From: JALHNI01 sp031367405
GTDB taxonomy: Bacteria > Acidobacteriota > Terriglobia > Bryobacterales > Bryobacteraceae
Length of the DNA: 64,000 bases
Direction of reading: 5' to 3'
NCBI GenBank assembly: GCA_031367405.1
Contig: JANLPT010000027.1
Location: 1 to 64,000 of the forward strand
Shown here: positions 9,601 to 16,676 of the stretch, piece after piece
Layout: every line of letters begins with the position of its first letter
How positions within the stretch are numbered: position 1 is the stretch's first letter
Notes under the pieces: model-generated
The model's input: only the letters and a program-made list of their open reading frames with translations
Databases searched by the model: none
What the model was told of the DNA's origin: nothing
Translations under genes and position numbers: made by a program

Positions 9601-9618
9601 TTGCGTTTCTCTTTTTAG
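6616..9618 (+). CDS. TonB-dependent receptor, Oar-like, with Gly-rich loops
   Basis: This 1000-residue outer-membrane protein has a signal peptide ending near AWAQA, a carboxypeptidase-regulatory-like domain (about 25-105, LRGKVTDPSGSFVPGADI), a plug-like domain (about 130-215, IFIDGFTGGRLPPKSAIREI), a beta barrel of alternating strands, and a C-terminal strand ending in aromatic LSLRFSF. Glycine-rich insertions occupy about 876-918 and 965-990, with Met residues in the first (GGGMMGMGGGPGG). Similar Gly/Met tracts occur in the preceding DUF5666-like protein, suggesting the two act together. A ribosome site AAGGAAA precedes the ATG. The substrate is unknown. Confidence 0.88.
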   Translation: MQGLYARCVYTCLYLALTAMAWAQAPALRGKVTDPSGSFVPGADIRARLNGGREVRAQSNETGDFQILNLTPGSYTVRVLSKGFAPFEVQGIAVSGPMKLDTQLVLATEAQILQVDEEINKVSTDSQSNVGALVLKGDDLQVLSDDPDQLANELQALAGPGAGPNGGQIFIDGFTGGRLPPKSAIREIRVNQNPYSAEFDRIGFGRIEILTKPGADKFRGELGFNFGDGIFNSRNPFAPNKAPFQSRMLSGRISGPVTKKSSFSFDVQRRDVSENAVINATILSPSLVATPFGLSVVTPNKRTEINPRFDVALNDRNTLVTRYSFSNISNENQGIGNFSLASRAYNSADREHSLQMTETAILSARAINETRFQYQRNHIQQFGDSGLPAIDVLESFNGGGAQIGTANNTTNGIEVSNFTSMTLGAHSLKAGGRLRFNSLTDFNRNNFGGSFTFTGGNGPVLDVNNNPTGATAYLTSLERYRRTLLFQAQGLNLTQIRALGGGAGQFSLVGGTPEAKIDQADYGIFITDDWRVRPNLTVGMGLRYENQTNVSSNNNVAPRISVAWGLDGGKNKAAKTVLRVGSGIFYDRVAQNLSLQQLRFNGVNQVQYLIPNPSFFSATSVPSLDSLSGNLATQTVRRLSGDIRSPYLIQTSVGIDRQLPKNTSIAVNYIFSRGVHNLRARNINAPLPNGTQPFGNIGNVYQYESTGYSRQNQLIANFNTRFNRSVFLFGVYMLGFNRGDTDGSGSFPAYTYDVHSEYGRSGFDQRQRLMIGGSVTTKYAISLSPFIIASAGGPFNITTGRDNNGDAQFNDRPSLATAASGPGIVATQWGTFNINPQPGETIIPRNYGQAPGAFTINMRVAKSFGFGSKGEATTAAGGGGGMIGRGRGGPGGGMMGMGGGPGGGGGGRGGPGGGVGGMFGGASSGKRYTLNVSLQARNLLNWVNYGAPVGNLSSPLFGQSTTLGGGFGGRPGGGGGPGGGGGGGGAGNNRQLELSLRFSF

Positions 9619-9683
9619 ATTTTTTTGATTTTTTACGATCTCTCCGCGAAGCGTTATCCCCGTAGCACTTCGTGGAGTCCGCA

Positions 9684-9729
9684 GGCGGCTCTGGCATCCC
9701 CACCCCAGCCAGGGCCGCCCCCCTCTTTT
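9684..9729 (+). terminator. Rho-independent terminator after the TonB receptor
   Basis: Arms GGCGGCTCTGGC (9684-9695) and GCCAGGGCCGCC (9708-9719) form a 12-bp stem with one G-U pair and a 12-base loop. A T-rich run (CTCTTTTT, about 9723-9729) follows on the plus strand. It ends the two-component/TonB operon and lies at the convergent junction with the PEGA-domain gene. Confidence 0.7.
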
Positions 9730-10250
9730 TACTTCTTCAACTTAACCCACAACTGCTGATTGGCCCCGATCTTGATTTGCTCAGTATGTTCCGGGCCGCC
9801 GCCTGGAGGAACGATGCGTAACTCGTATTCGCCGGTGGGCAATTGCACGCGCTGCACAAAATTATCGAATTCGCCGGCATGACCGGCGAATTTGCCGTTT
9901 AGAAAGACTCCGGAAAATTTTTCGGCACCACTGATGCGAAGTTCGCCGAAGGAGCCGGTGGGCACGGCGGTCTTTTGCATGGTCCAGCTGACTTCGGTGA
10001 GCTGGCCGGCGGCGACTTTGATTTTCTGGGTGAAGTCCTCGTAGCGAGGGTCGACGAGCTTGAGTTCATGTTCTCCCGCCGCGACGGTGTAGGTCCGGAC
10101 GGCAGCGAAGTTGGCGGCCGGGCCGAGATACTTCCCGTCGACAAAGACGCCGGCACGACCGGGCTTGGCCTTCACGCGAAGGGTGCCGCCGGCCTGAGCA
10201 AATAGGGGCAGGGCGGCGAAGAACAGGGAAATAAATCGGGATTGGCGCAT
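9729..10250 (-). CDS. Secreted PEGA-like domain protein
   Basis: The 173 residues begin with a clear signal peptide (FISLFFAALPLFAQA) followed by two PEGA-type beta modules. The first is LRVKAKPGRAGVFVDGKYLG, then a VAAGEHELKLVDPRYEDF strand pair; the second is FSGVFLNGKFAG then LPTGEYELRIV. PEGA domains are small surface-layer-like beta folds found in secreted or envelope proteins. No enzyme motif is present. The gene stands alone, convergent with the TonB receptor operon and about 50 bases downstream of the receiver-like gene. Confidence 0.75.
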   Translation of the reverse strand: MRQSRFISLFFAALPLFAQAGGTLRVKAKPGRAGVFVDGKYLGPAANFAAVRTYTVAAGEHELKLVDPRYEDFTQKIKVAAGQLTEVSWTMQKTAVPTGSFGELRISGAEKFSGVFLNGKFAGHAGEFDNFVQRVQLPTGEYELRIVPPGGGPEHTEQIKIGANQQLWVKLKK

Positions 10251-10301
10251 GTTCAGCAGACGAAGGAGGGCGGGGTACGGTTGCGGAGAAACGACGACGT
10301 G

Positions 10302-10643
10302 TCAGAATCCGGCGGGCCGGACCAGTTCGTCGATCCTGGTAACGAAGGCGGATCTGGCCAGAACCTGGTCGGCTCCGGCGGCCTCGGCGGCGCGGCGAAG
10401 GTCGATCTGAACGTGCGCGACATAAGCGATGACGGGCACGCCGGCGGCCTTCAGACGGCGAATCAGGTCGACGGTGTCGACGCCGCGCAGGTTCAAATCC
10501 AGGATGACCCGCGTGCCGGGGTGCGCCGCTTTGGCCAGGGCGAGGTCCGCCGTGGCGGCAAATTCCAGAGGCTGTCCGGCACGCCGGGCGGACTCTCGAA
10601 TCTTTACGCCGAAGATCAGGTCATCCATCACCGCGAGAATCAT
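10302..10643 (-). CDS. Stand-alone receiver-like protein, partly degenerate
   Basis: At 113 residues this is the length of a single CheY fold. It keeps an acidic pair (MDD, 6-8), a phospho-acceptor-like Asp in VILDLNLRG and the alternating strand/helix pattern through VPVIAYVAHV. The usual conserved Thr/Ser after beta-4 is Ala and the conserved Lys of beta-5 is replaced (VLARSAFV). It may therefore act without normal phosphorylation switching. There is no kinase or output domain next to it. It is divergent from the DHH phosphoesterase gene. Confidence 0.65.
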   Translation of the reverse strand: MILAVMDDLIFGVKIRESARRAGQPLEFAATADLALAKAAHPGTRVILDLNLRGVDTVDLIRRLKAAGVPVIAYVAHVQIDLRRAAEAAGADQVLARSAFVTRIDELVRPAGF

Positions 10644-10744
10644 TTCCTCTTCAGGATAGCCTGAACGTGAATTATCACCGAATTCAGGGAAAAGTATTCA
10701 GTTTTCCGCCTTCCCGGTGTAGACTCGAATGTTCCAGTATCCTT

Positions 10745-11716
10745 ATGCGCTTTAGAGTACTTTTTCACGATCACTGCTTCGACGGCGCGGCTTCGGCGGC
10801 GTTTTTCAGCCGCTTCATTGCCGAGCGGGTTCATCCAGATGCGGAGTTTTTCTACACGGGCATGTCGCATGTGGCGGCGCAGAGCTTCGAAGATTCGCTC
10901 TTCGATGGCGACGAGAACGCCATTGTCGACTTCAAATACGCGACAAGCGATAAGCTCACCTGGTGGTTTGACCACCATCAGAGCGCGTTTTTGAGCCCTA
11001 GCGACGCCGAGCAGTTCCGGACATTGAAGGCAAGCGGCGATCCGCGAGGGGCGCAACTTTACTTTGACCCGGCCTACCGCTCGTGCACCCAGTACATCGC
11101 CGATGTGACGCGGGAGCAGTTTGGCTACGCGCCGCCGGACCTGGCCAATTTAGTGCATTGGGCGGACATTGTCGATAGCGCCCGCTATTCGAGCGCGCAA
11201 GAGGCGGTGGCCCTGGGGTCGGCGGCGCTGAAGATTGTGCTGATCATTGAGGCCGCCAAGGGGCCCGATACAGTGCAGCGGCTGATCCGCATGATGCAAT
11301 CGAAGACGCTGGATGAAATTGTGGCCGACCCGGCGATGCAGGAGCTTTACCTGCCCTTGCGGGACCGGCATCAGCGCACGATGGAGTTAATTCGCCAGCG
11401 GGCATCCTGCGAAGGTGGCGTAGTTTACTTCGATTTGGTGGGCGAAGACGTCGAGGGCTACAACAAGTTCATCCCTTACTACCTTTTTCCAGAAGCGGTC
11501 TATACGGTTTCGGTGAGCGAGCAGAGCTTCCGGACTAAGGTGAGCGTAGGGTCAAACCCTTGGGTGAATGGGCCTCTGGGACACAATTTGGCATCGATCT
11601 GCGAGCGCTATGGAGGGGGCGGGCACCCCAAGGTGGGCGCGATCAGTTTTCCTACCGGGGCGTTTGACACGGCGCGGGCGGCGGCGAGCGAGATTCTTGG
11701 GGAATTGCGGACTTAG
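10745..11716 (+). CDS. DHH-family phosphoesterase
   Basis: From the ATG at 10745 the protein has about 323 residues. N-terminal metal-site motifs are HDHCFDGAASAAFF and WWFDHHQSAF (the DHH signature). A C-terminal DHHA1-like domain ends with RYGGGGHPKVGAISFP, the GGGH substrate-binding loop. Members hydrolyse phosphodiester bonds, for example in nanoRNA or cyclic dinucleotides, using Mn2+. The motif spacing does not tell which substrate applies. An upstream in-frame ATG at 10667 would add 26 residues lacking family similarity, so I prefer the internal start. Cytoplasmic and apparently monocistronic. Confidence 0.8.
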   Translation: MRFRVLFHDHCFDGAASAAFFSRFIAERVHPDAEFFYTGMSHVAAQSFEDSLFDGDENAIVDFKYATSDKLTWWFDHHQSAFLSPSDAEQFRTLKASGDPRGAQLYFDPAYRSCTQYIADVTREQFGYAPPDLANLVHWADIVDSARYSSAQEAVALGSAALKIVLIIEAAKGPDTVQRLIRMMQSKTLDEIVADPAMQELYLPLRDRHQRTMELIRQRASCEGGVVYFDLVGEDVEGYNKFIPYYLFPEAVYTVSVSEQSFRTKVSVGSNPWVNGPLGHNLASICERYGGGGHPKVGAISFPTGAFDTARAAASEILGELRT

Positions 11717-11720
11717 CTGT

Positions 11721-12086
11721 CTAGAGCGATTGGAGAATCTGGTGGGCGGCATGGCGGGCCGCCAGTTGGACGAGAGCAGGATTGAGGTTCGCCGGACCCA
11801 GCACCGCCAGCACCGCCTTGGGGCCGGCCGCATAGAGCAGCATTTGGCCTTCCGAGCCGAGCACCGAGACTTCCTGGCAGGTGCCTGAGGCCAAGGCCTC
11901 CGTCACGCGGCGGCCTAAGCTGGTGACGGCGGCGGCCAGAGCGGCCAGACGGCCGGGGTCGCCTTTTTCTTCCATGGAATACACGAGAGGCATGCCTTCG
12001 CTGGTGGCGAGCAGGACGCCTTGGAGGTCCGGAATCGCCATCCGGAGCTGATCAATGCCTTGTTGAATGCGGTCGCGGCGGCTCAT
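11721..12086 (-). CDS. Roadblock/LC7 domain protein
   Basis: A 121-residue single-domain protein covering the full Roadblock/LC7 fold: helix RDRIQQGIDQLRMAIPDLQGVLLAT, strand EGMPLVYS, helix AALAAAVTSLGRRVTEALA, then strands QEVSVLGSEGQMLLYAAG and AVLAVLG. In bacteria such proteins often pair with MglA-like small GTPases to control polarity or motility. No GTPase gene is visible here. It is divergent from the large zinc-finger-start protein with about 210 bases between, so they may share regulation. Confidence 0.8.
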   Translation of the reverse strand: MSRRDRIQQGIDQLRMAIPDLQGVLLATSEGMPLVYSMEEKGDPGRLAALAAAVTSLGRRVTEALASGTCQEVSVLGSEGQMLLYAAGPKAVLAVLGPANLNPALVQLAARHAAHQILQSL

Positions 12087-12299
12087 GGTACATCCGATCT
12101 CATTAACTGTTCAACGTAAGCAATCGGACAGTTTTAGGGAATCTTTAGAGGAGGCGTTTCTAGATTTTGCCTCGTTCAGTACTAAGGCATTCGCCCGAGT
12201 CTCCCCGGCGTCACTTCGGTAAGGGTTCTAAGTGATTTCAACTATGGAATTCACCCGAGTGCGGGCCTACGATGGACTGAGAGGGAAATCGTTCGAACT
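12087..12299. other. Divergent intergenic region between roadblock and 919-residue protein genes
   Basis: The 213 bases hold the divergent promoters of the flanking genes. The related strings ATTCGCCCGAGT (about 12189) and ATTCACCCGAGT (about 12249) form an imperfect direct repeat about 60 bases apart. A CCCG-AGTG-CGGG hairpin lies at 12255-12266. These could be regulator sites, but no known riboswitch motif is recognisable. Confidence 0.35.
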
Positions 12300-15059
12300 A
12301 TGCGTTGTCTCTACTGCGGCGAGCCACTATCGCTGCTGAGGAAACTTACGGGGAAGGCCGAATTTTGTTCGGAGGCTCATCGGGTAGCTTACCAGGACGA
12401 ATTCAATAGCCTCGCCTTACAACGCCTGGCCTCGCAGCCGAATCAGAGCCGAAGGGGCACGGCTTCGTTCACGCCCCCGCCAGCGCCAGTGGCGCAAATG
12501 GAGCCAGCGGTGGAGGAGCCGTTTGCTGGATTGCCATTTCCCGAAGATCCTGACGATTTTGACTTACCGGCACAGATACCGGAACAGATACCGGCCGTTG
12601 AAAGTCTTAAGGCAACCCCTTTGGTACACGATTCGGTGGATGAGCCTGCGCCGGCACCACTGTGGGGTTTGTTCAGCGACACCCTTCCGCGCCCGGCCGG
12701 TGAGACGCCGCCTAATTACTCTTTTCCCCTCCGTTTGGAAGAGTATCCCCGCCGTTTCTTGATGAGCAATGGCATATTTAACGGGGCCGGGTGGGGAACG
12801 CTTCCTGACTTTGGCTACGTTGACTTACCCGTGCCCATGGACGACGTTTCGAGTCCGGACTTGAGTTCGGCTCCCGAGCCGCTCGGTTTGGATACGGCCG
12901 GGGATTGGGAAATGCCGGCGCGCCCGATGCCAGCTCCGGTGGCCCACGTGCTGTCTTCTGGGACGAGACTTGTGGCGTTACCGGTTGAGTTAGCCGAACT
13001 CTACGCGGACACCGGCTTCGCGCCGTCGATCTGTGCGGTTGCGCTGCCGGACTATCGGCGGCAGATTTTTCCGGCACAACATCAGCCGCTGCCAAGGCAA
13101 CCTCAGTCTGGCGCACCGCTGGCCAGCCTCGTGCCGGGTAATGAGATCTGGGCTTACCAAGGCGACGGCGAAGCCGAGGTGAGTGACGTGTCTCGTGAGC
13201 CGTGGCGCGCCAGCGTCTTGGCTGGGACGGTGGCTCCCGCCGCCGCGAAGGCGCTCGTCAGGGAACTGGGTGAATCGACCGCCGTCCGGCATGAGTTTGA
13301 GTTTGCATCCCGTGCCGCGAACGCGAGCGATATCGCGGCGGTCGAAATTCCCGACTGTGAGAGTTTCGATGCAGAGCGAAGCTTGATCGCTCCCCATCTG
13401 AAACGGCTGCTCGACCCGTCCGTTGGCGTTGGAGGATGGTTTGAGCTTGGTTTGAAGCTCGACGCTGGGGCGAAGTCGAGTGTCTCGCCGGCCAACGTGC
13501 CAAATGCTCTCGCGGCGACCGGTATGGGGCGCTCTCCGGTGAGCGGCCAGTGGAACGGGTCAGGGTTTGGGGGCTCGTCCATTCCCGAAGCTGGTTTACT
13601 GGAGCTTGCGCCGGTGTCTGCGTGCGAATTGGCCGCGTCGGCGTTCGCGGCTCAGGAACGCCTGCCTTGGGTGGCCGGACGAGCGGCCGTCACCCCTCAC
13701 GATGTTCAGCCTGCCACTGGCGGCCGGTTGTCGCCGGTGGAGCTTTTGCCCTTTGACTTGCTGGCGATCGGTCCAGTTGACGTTCCGGTGGCCGAAGAGC
13801 CGCAGGAGATGTTGCTTGATGCGTTGGAGCCCGCCGCGTGGCTGTTTCCCGCGATGGAACTTCCTCTCGCCGCGCAATCGAGCGGCGTTCGCCGGGACAC
13901 GGTTGCTCCGCGATCGAAGCTGGGTAAGTTTGGCGTGAAAGATTTTGGTTGGCCGGAGTTCGCGGCGGGCTGCGAATCGCTCTTCACGCCTGACCAGCCT
14001 TTCCGTTTCCACGAATTGCCCTTCGCGCAACGCGGCACCACCGATTTGCGAGCGGGGGATGTTTTGGGGTGCGACATGATGCAAGGCTTGTTACTGCCTT
14101 TCACCGATGATCGTTTCGAGGGAATTTTCCATGCGGGTCTGGAGGCCAGCGTACTGAGTGAATGGCTGGATGAAACCGCCACCAAAGCGGGAGTCTGGCC
14201 CACCGGGAAGCTGCCGCTTCCGGCGAATGGGCCGGTTGCGCCAGTGAGCCAACCCACCGTAACGCCCTCACCGGGACCAGTGGCACCGAGACCAGTGGCA
14301 CCGAGACCAGTGGAACCGCCCGCCTCCTGGCAGCAAGCGGCCCGGGCGATGCACGAGGGCGAGCAGCAAGTGCCGCGTGAACCGGAGACGCCGCCCATCG
14401 GGCGTGAGGCCGCGGGTGAGGGCAAGCCGGTAGTCGCTCACCCGATGTCCGGCTTCGACATGATTCGGGCGCCGCAGACGGCTCCCCCCGTTCCTTACTT
14501 GAGGCCTTATTCGAAGAACGGGCCGGTAGAAAACGCGGACCAGAATCGATCGCCCGTCAACGACCAACCGCAATTCGAATGGCGTCGTGAACAGCCGCAG
14601 CAGGCACCTCAGCCGGTGCCCGGCCAATCTGGCTCAACGGTGACGGTGAACACCACCATCAATGTGGATGGCAATGCCGATGGGGTGACGATTGAAAGCG
14701 CCGTCCGCATTTCTTTGGGTAACAAGAAAAAGAAGGAAGACGGGCTGGAGAAGTTCACCGACGGCGACGATTTGCAGGATTGCCGAATCCAGATCGCTCC
14801 GCTTGAGGATCTGCCGCCCTTCGCCGCCGATGCGCCGGAATTGCGAGCCATGCTGCAACCGGTCGCGACTTTGGCTGACTCGATCCAGTGGCCCAACTTT
14901 TCCGTGACCCCCATGCGGCGCCGGATTGCTTTTGGGCCCGCGAAGACGGCCTTTTTCGGGGTGGGCCACTCGCCGGCCAAAACACCGTCGGCCCCGGCGA
15001 ACCCCTTGCCGCCTAAGAAGGGCGTGGGATTCCTGTTTAAGAAGTTGACTAACTCATGA
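12300..15059 (+). CDS. Large unknown protein with N-terminal zinc finger and low-complexity body
   Basis: The 919 residues start with MRCLYCGEPLSLLRKLTG and a CSEAH motif, a C-x2-C...C-x3-H arrangement like a MYM/FCS-type treble-clef finger. The rest is acidic and Pro/Ala-rich, with no recognised domain or membrane segment. A tract of VAPRP repeats lies near residues 660-675. Near the C-terminus is a beta-rich strand TVTVNTTINVDGNADGVTIE, then a KKKK patch. It is followed 24 bases later by a TPR protein, so the two probably form an operon. The function is unknown; it may be a scaffold. Confidence 0.7.
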   Translation: MRCLYCGEPLSLLRKLTGKAEFCSEAHRVAYQDEFNSLALQRLASQPNQSRRGTASFTPPPAPVAQMEPAVEEPFAGLPFPEDPDDFDLPAQIPEQIPAVESLKATPLVHDSVDEPAPAPLWGLFSDTLPRPAGETPPNYSFPLRLEEYPRRFLMSNGIFNGAGWGTLPDFGYVDLPVPMDDVSSPDLSSAPEPLGLDTAGDWEMPARPMPAPVAHVLSSGTRLVALPVELAELYADTGFAPSICAVALPDYRRQIFPAQHQPLPRQPQSGAPLASLVPGNEIWAYQGDGEAEVSDVSREPWRASVLAGTVAPAAAKALVRELGESTAVRHEFEFASRAANASDIAAVEIPDCESFDAERSLIAPHLKRLLDPSVGVGGWFELGLKLDAGAKSSVSPANVPNALAATGMGRSPVSGQWNGSGFGGSSIPEAGLLELAPVSACELAASAFAAQERLPWVAGRAAVTPHDVQPATGGRLSPVELLPFDLLAIGPVDVPVAEEPQEMLLDALEPAAWLFPAMELPLAAQSSGVRRDTVAPRSKLGKFGVKDFGWPEFAAGCESLFTPDQPFRFHELPFAQRGTTDLRAGDVLGCDMMQGLLLPFTDDRFEGIFHAGLEASVLSEWLDETATKAGVWPTGKLPLPANGPVAPVSQPTVTPSPGPVAPRPVAPRPVEPPASWQQAARAMHEGEQQVPREPETPPIGREAAGEGKPVVAHPMSGFDMIRAPQTAPPVPYLRPYSKNGPVENADQNRSPVNDQPQFEWRREQPQQAPQPVPGQSGSTVTVNTTINVDGNADGVTIESAVRISLGNKKKKEDGLEKFTDGDDLQDCRIQIAPLEDLPPFAADAPELRAMLQPVATLADSIQWPNFSVTPMRRRIAFGPAKTAFFGVGHSPAKTPSAPANPLPPKKGVGFLFKKLTNS

Positions 15060-15083
15060 TGTGGATGAAGGTGGAAGCTGACC

Positions 15084-16658
15084 ATGAATAGTTGGGAAGA
15101 TCGCTGGCTATATTACGTTGACGACGAAGTGATCCACTCGTTGCTGCAAGCGGAGCCGTCCTTGATGGACGGCGTGCCCGGCATGAAGGAACGCGCTCTG
15201 TCGTCGCCAGCGGTGGTGCAAGCCGTCAGCCTATTTCTCGAGGGCCGCAAGCCGGAGGCGATTTCGCGCTTGGAGAAAGCCATCGCCGAGGCCGACACGG
15301 AAGCAGATGCTTACTCATTTTTAGGCGGATTCTATTTGGAAGCGCAGCGCTTCGACAAAGCCGCGCCGGTGTTCGAACAAGCGGTGGAGCGTAACCCGCG
15401 TTCGCGTTGCGACCTCTATAATCTAGGGATCTGCCGTTACAAACAAGAGCGCTGGGCGGAAGCGGCCGAGATGTTCCGTCGAGCCAGCGACTTGGCACCG
15501 CGGGCGGCGCGCGCCGAGAGCTTGGTGGCGCAGGGAGTATGCTTGCTGCACGAGAACGAGGCTCCGGCGGCGCTCGACTTATTTGAACAAGCGCTGATCG
15601 TAAATCCAAAACAGCCCCAAGCGCGCTTTGGTAAAGGCGTAGCCTTGCAGATGCAGCGCCGCCGGGATGAAGCAGATGCCATTTATCAGGAGTTAGAATT
15701 AGAAAATCCGGATAGCCCCGACTTACTCCTGAACCGATTGTCGATTGCCTTGTCCTATGGTAACGAAGTGGCGATTCGCGAGTTAGCCGAGCGGTTGCAG
15801 GCTTCTAACCGGCCCATCCTGACGTTGGCCGCGCATGAGGCGCTGGCGACACTCGCTTTCGTTCGCGAGCGATTTGCCGAAGCGGTGAAACACTGCGAAA
15901 AATTGACGGAACTGGCACCGGGCTCGGCGGAAGGCTGGTTTAACCTGGGCGTCGCGCGCCAGCAAATCAACCAAGTGCGCCCGGCGATTGAAGCTTACTT
16001 ACAAGCGGTGGAGATTGACCCCACGCTCAAGCAGGCTTACGCGAATTTAGGCTTTTTGCATCATCAACGCGGCGATTGGGAAGCAGCCCGCGCGGCTTAC
16101 ATCGAGGCGCTGCAGCGCGATCCGAATTTAGCAGAGGCGCTTTGGAATTTGGCCATTCTGCTCGAACAACAAGGTCATGAAGGCGAAGCGGCGGTCTGCT
16201 TTGAACAACTTACTCAATTGGTGCCGAATTGGGAAGAGCCGTGGTTCCGTCTGGCCACGAACCACTTAGCGGCTTCACGCTGGGACGCAAGCGTCAGCGC
16301 CCTCGAAGCGTGCCTCGAGTTGCGGGCCGATTGGGTGGAAGCCGCCAATGGCTTGGCGTTGGCCAAGGCAAAACTTGGCGACTATGAGTCGGCGCGCGTG
16401 GTGCTCGAGAGAGTACTTTCGATTGATCCTAAGCCGCAAGTATTGTTCAACCTGGGCGTATTGCACCAACAGACCGGCCATGCCGAAGCGGCCATTCGTT
16501 ACTATCGCCAGGCGCTGGAGCAGAAGCCCGATTTCGCCGAGGCGTTTCTCAATTTGGGCCACGCGCTGAAAGAGATGGGGCAAGCGCAAGCCGCCCAGGA
16601 GAGTTGGCGGCGGGCGGTGCGCCTGCGGCCGGCTTATGCCGCAGAGTACTTCGCATAG
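15084..16658 (+). CDS. Tetratricopeptide-repeat (TPR) protein
   Basis: The 524 residues, from about 60 to the end, are made of successive 34-residue TPR units. Examples are YSFLGGFYLEAQRFDKAAPVFEQA, AEGWFNLGVARQQINQVRPA and LFNLGVLHQQTGHAEAAIRYYRQA. I count roughly 11-13 repeats. No signal peptide or enzyme domain is seen, so it is probably a cytoplasmic adaptor for protein-protein contacts. It follows the 919-residue protein by 24 bases and likely is its partner. The acidic N-terminal 50 residues, with WLYYVDDEVIHSLLQ, are not repeat-like. Confidence 0.88.
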   Translation: MNSWEDRWLYYVDDEVIHSLLQAEPSLMDGVPGMKERALSSPAVVQAVSLFLEGRKPEAISRLEKAIAEADTEADAYSFLGGFYLEAQRFDKAAPVFEQAVERNPRSRCDLYNLGICRYKQERWAEAAEMFRRASDLAPRAARAESLVAQGVCLLHENEAPAALDLFEQALIVNPKQPQARFGKGVALQMQRRRDEADAIYQELELENPDSPDLLLNRLSIALSYGNEVAIRELAERLQASNRPILTLAAHEALATLAFVRERFAEAVKHCEKLTELAPGSAEGWFNLGVARQQINQVRPAIEAYLQAVEIDPTLKQAYANLGFLHHQRGDWEAARAAYIEALQRDPNLAEALWNLAILLEQQGHEGEAAVCFEQLTQLVPNWEEPWFRLATNHLAASRWDASVSALEACLELRADWVEAANGLALAKAKLGDYESARVVLERVLSIDPKPQVLFNLGVLHQQTGHAEAAIRYYRQALEQKPDFAEAFLNLGHALKEMGQAQAAQESWRRAVRLRPAYAAEYFA

Positions 16659-16676
16659 TCGTGGGTAGACTGGGGT

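Noticed and set aside
10491..10501. GGTTCAAATCC, resembling a tRNA T-arm
   Set aside because: It lies in the coding frame of the receiver-like gene and no acceptor, D or anticodon stem can be built around it.
14278..14313. Short tandem repeats in the 919-residue gene that could look like a CRISPR unit
   Set aside because: They are in-frame, adjacent without spacers and encode a VAPRP tract, so they are coding low-complexity.
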